DNA of 6,450 nucleotides from Oscillospiraceae bacterium (GTDB lineage Bacteria > Bacillota_A > Clostridia > Oscillospirales > Acutalibacteraceae): NCBI GenBank assembly GCA_003519645.1, contig DOWI01000299.1, positions 1 through 6,450 on the forward strand. The letters run 5' to 3'. Positions 5,516 to 6,450 of the stretch are shown here, piece by piece. Each line of letters opens with the position of its first letter. Positions within the stretch are counted from its first letter, which is position 1. Below the pieces are notes generated by a model. That model did no database searches. It saw nothing but the letters and a program-made list of their open reading frames with translations, and had not been told where the DNA came from. Made by a program: the position numbers and the translations under genes.

Positions 5516-6450
5516 TTGGCAACAAAACTGCAACTGATTACAGCACTTTCGGAAAGTACCACCTGCGCCGCCGTGAAAGACCCGGCTAACTGGACTGCCT
5601 TTCTGAAAACGGCGGCGCACAACTATAAATACCTATTTCAGGATCAGCTTTTAATCTATGCGCAGCGTCCGGATGCGACAGCTTGTGCAGAAATTGAACT
5701 GTGGAACAAGTTGGGACGGTGGGTAAATCGGGGTGCAAGGGGTATTGCTCTCATAGATGACAGTGGAAGCCGCCTTGCTCTGCGCCATGTTTTTGACCTG
5801 TCCGACACCAATAGTCGCCAGAACCGTACTATCACTCTTTGGGAAATGCAGGACAGACATGCCGAAGCAGTAACGGAAACACTGGAAAATACCTTTGGTG
5901 AGCTGGATAATAAGTCTGATTTACCTTCTGCTCTCATTTCCGCAGCACAAAACGCCGTGGACGATAATTTTTCTGATTACCTTGCCGAACTGATGGATTA
6001 TCGAGAGGATAGCTTTCTGGAGGAACTAGATAAACTCAATGTTGAGGTTGTTTTCAAAAACATATTAAAGACCTCTGTGGGCTACATGGCTTTAGTCCGC
6101 TGCGGCTATGCCGCCGATGAATATCTGACCTTTGAGGATTTTCAGGATATTGTCAATTTCAATACGCTGGATACTATCTCCCGCTTGGGAGCCGCTACCA
6201 GTGATATTTCCGAGATGCTTTTAAGAGAAATAGGTTCTACGGTCAAGGAGCTGCAAAAAGCGGAGAAAAAACAGAGCCACATCTTTGCAAAAAATGAAAA
6301 TGTGCGCCACAATGTAAATGTAAAACAAAACAGTGATTCTGAAAGGAATGGTAAATATGGAACTGACCTACACACAGCAGGGAGATTACCTGCTTCCCGA
6401 TCTGGCACTGCCGGAGGAACAGACCCCCATCGGCAAATATGGGATGTTGC
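5516..6450 (+). CDS. N-terminal part of a giant ICE helicase/antirestriction-type protein (runs off window)
   Basis: The frame stays open from TTG 5516 to the window end (311 codons). The N-terminus matches the opening of the very large proteins of clostridial conjugative elements that are annotated as SNF2-type helicase, DNA methylase or antirestriction proteins. I see DPANWTAFLKTAAHNYKY (22-39), LFQDQLLIYAQRPDATACA (40-58), and W-NKLGRWVNRGARGIALID (63-81). The spacing of LLI-x-x-Q-x-P-x-AT with W and GR-x-V-x-x-G-x-x-GIA is that of the ArdC N-terminal, ssDNA-binding domain. Residues about 90-255 are a helical region (LRHVFDLSDT, EDFQDIVNFNTLDTISRLGAATSDI). After about residue 275 the composition becomes Arg/Gly/Ser/Asp-rich (GTDLHTAGRLPASRSGTAGG), exactly where a TnpV frame begins in another frame. 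The helicase or methylase domains would be further downstream and are not visible. The role in DNA transfer or defence evasion is from family knowledge. Confidence 0.85.
   Translation, partial: MATKLQLITALSESTTCAAVKDPANWTAFLKTAAHNYKYLFQDQLLIYAQRPDATACAEIELWNKLGRWVNRGARGIALIDDSGSRLALRHVFDLSDTNSRQNRTITLWEMQDRHAEAVTETLENTFGELDNKSDLPSALISAAQNAVDDNFSDYLAELMDYREDSFLEELDKLNVEVVFKNILKTSVGYMALVRCGYAADEYLTFEDFQDIVNFNTLDTISRLGAATSDISEMLLREIGSTVKELQKAEKKQSHIFAKNENVRHNVNVKQNSDSERNGKYGTDLHTAGRLPASRSGTAGGTDPHRQIWDV
6342..6347 (+). promoter_or_regulatory. Internal Shine-Dalgarno for the nested tnpV frame
   Basis: AAAGGA lies 9 bases before ATG 6357 and directly touches the in-frame ATG at 6348, so the later ATG is preferred. 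The site lies within the coding frame of the long upstream gene, supporting independent internal initiation. Confidence 0.5.
6357..6450 (+). CDS. tnpV: TnpV-like protein, N-terminal part, nested in the helicase gene in another frame
   Basis: ATG 6357 opens a frame (31 codons before the window ends) that reads MELTYTQQGDYLLPDL, then ALPEEQTPIGKYGML. I recognise this as the N-terminus of TnpV, a small protein family first named in Tn4451-type elements of Clostridium, whose usual start is M-E-x-x-Y-x-Q-x-GDYL-x-P and then PIGKYG-x-[LM]-R. The whole visible part lies in the +1 frame relative to the long helicase-like frame, from about helicase residue 281 on. It has its own AAAGGA. TnpV's role is not well defined in my knowledge. 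The alternative is that the match is only a read of the helicase DNA in a wrong frame, but the start codon, ribosome binding site and consensus all agree on this frame. The rest of the gene (about 90 further residues expected) is outside the window. Confidence 0.7.
   Translation, partial: MELTYTQQGDYLLPDLALPEEQTPIGKYGML

Noticed and set aside
1..6450. CRISPR arrays, tRNA/rRNA genes, insertion sequence ends, attachment sites
   Set aside because: No regularly spaced DNA repeats, no cloverleaf or rRNA-like stretch and no terminal inverted repeats were seen; the only repeats are coding ones in the CARDB gene.

Overview
The window looks like part of a conjugative or integrative mobile element from a Gram-positive, low-to-moderate GC bacterium, most likely a member of Clostridia (Firmicutes). 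The basis is very strong AGGAGG-type ribosome binding sites, frequent GTG and TTG starts, a long same-strand run of tightly packed or overlapping genes, and two protein families I associate with clostridial integrative elements: a giant helicase/antirestriction-type protein with an ArdC-like N-terminus, and TnpV. All supported genes are on the + strand. I see no rRNA, tRNA, CRISPR array, insertion sequence end or attachment site.

Region 1 (1-4396) is a surface or pilus-like module. It holds the 3' end of a TadE/DUF4320-like pseudopilin (1-351), a second pseudopilin-like membrane protein with a GTG start (377-862), a 1041-residue secreted protein with four CARDB-like Ig-fold repeats and two Pro/Asp-rich linkers (859-3984), and a compact A24 prepilin peptidase (3986-4396). 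The last three genes overlap or nearly touch (ATGA overlap at 859-862; one base between stop and start at 3985), so they are probably translated together. The simplest reading is that the peptidase processes the pseudopilin-like proteins, which anchor or display the large CARDB protein. The ATPase and TadB/C-like proteins such a machine needs would lie upstream, outside the window.

Region 2 (4397-4570) is a junction. It encodes a 29-residue single-span membrane microprotein (4415-4504), followed by a strong 40-nt hairpin with a GAAA tetraloop and an internal U5 tract (4511-4550). The hairpin could act as an attenuator or terminator between the modules.

Region 3 (4571-6450) belongs to the mobile-element accessory block. 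Two small cytoplasmic proteins (202 and 98 residues) appear to be distant paralogues and end in nearly the same KKR(H)EPER tail. They are followed by the 5' part of the helicase/antirestriction-type gene (TTG start at 5516, running off the end). A TnpV reading frame with its own Shine-Dalgarno starts inside that gene at 6357 in another frame, so the last ~94 bases appear to be read in two frames. This overlap is the most striking feature of the window.
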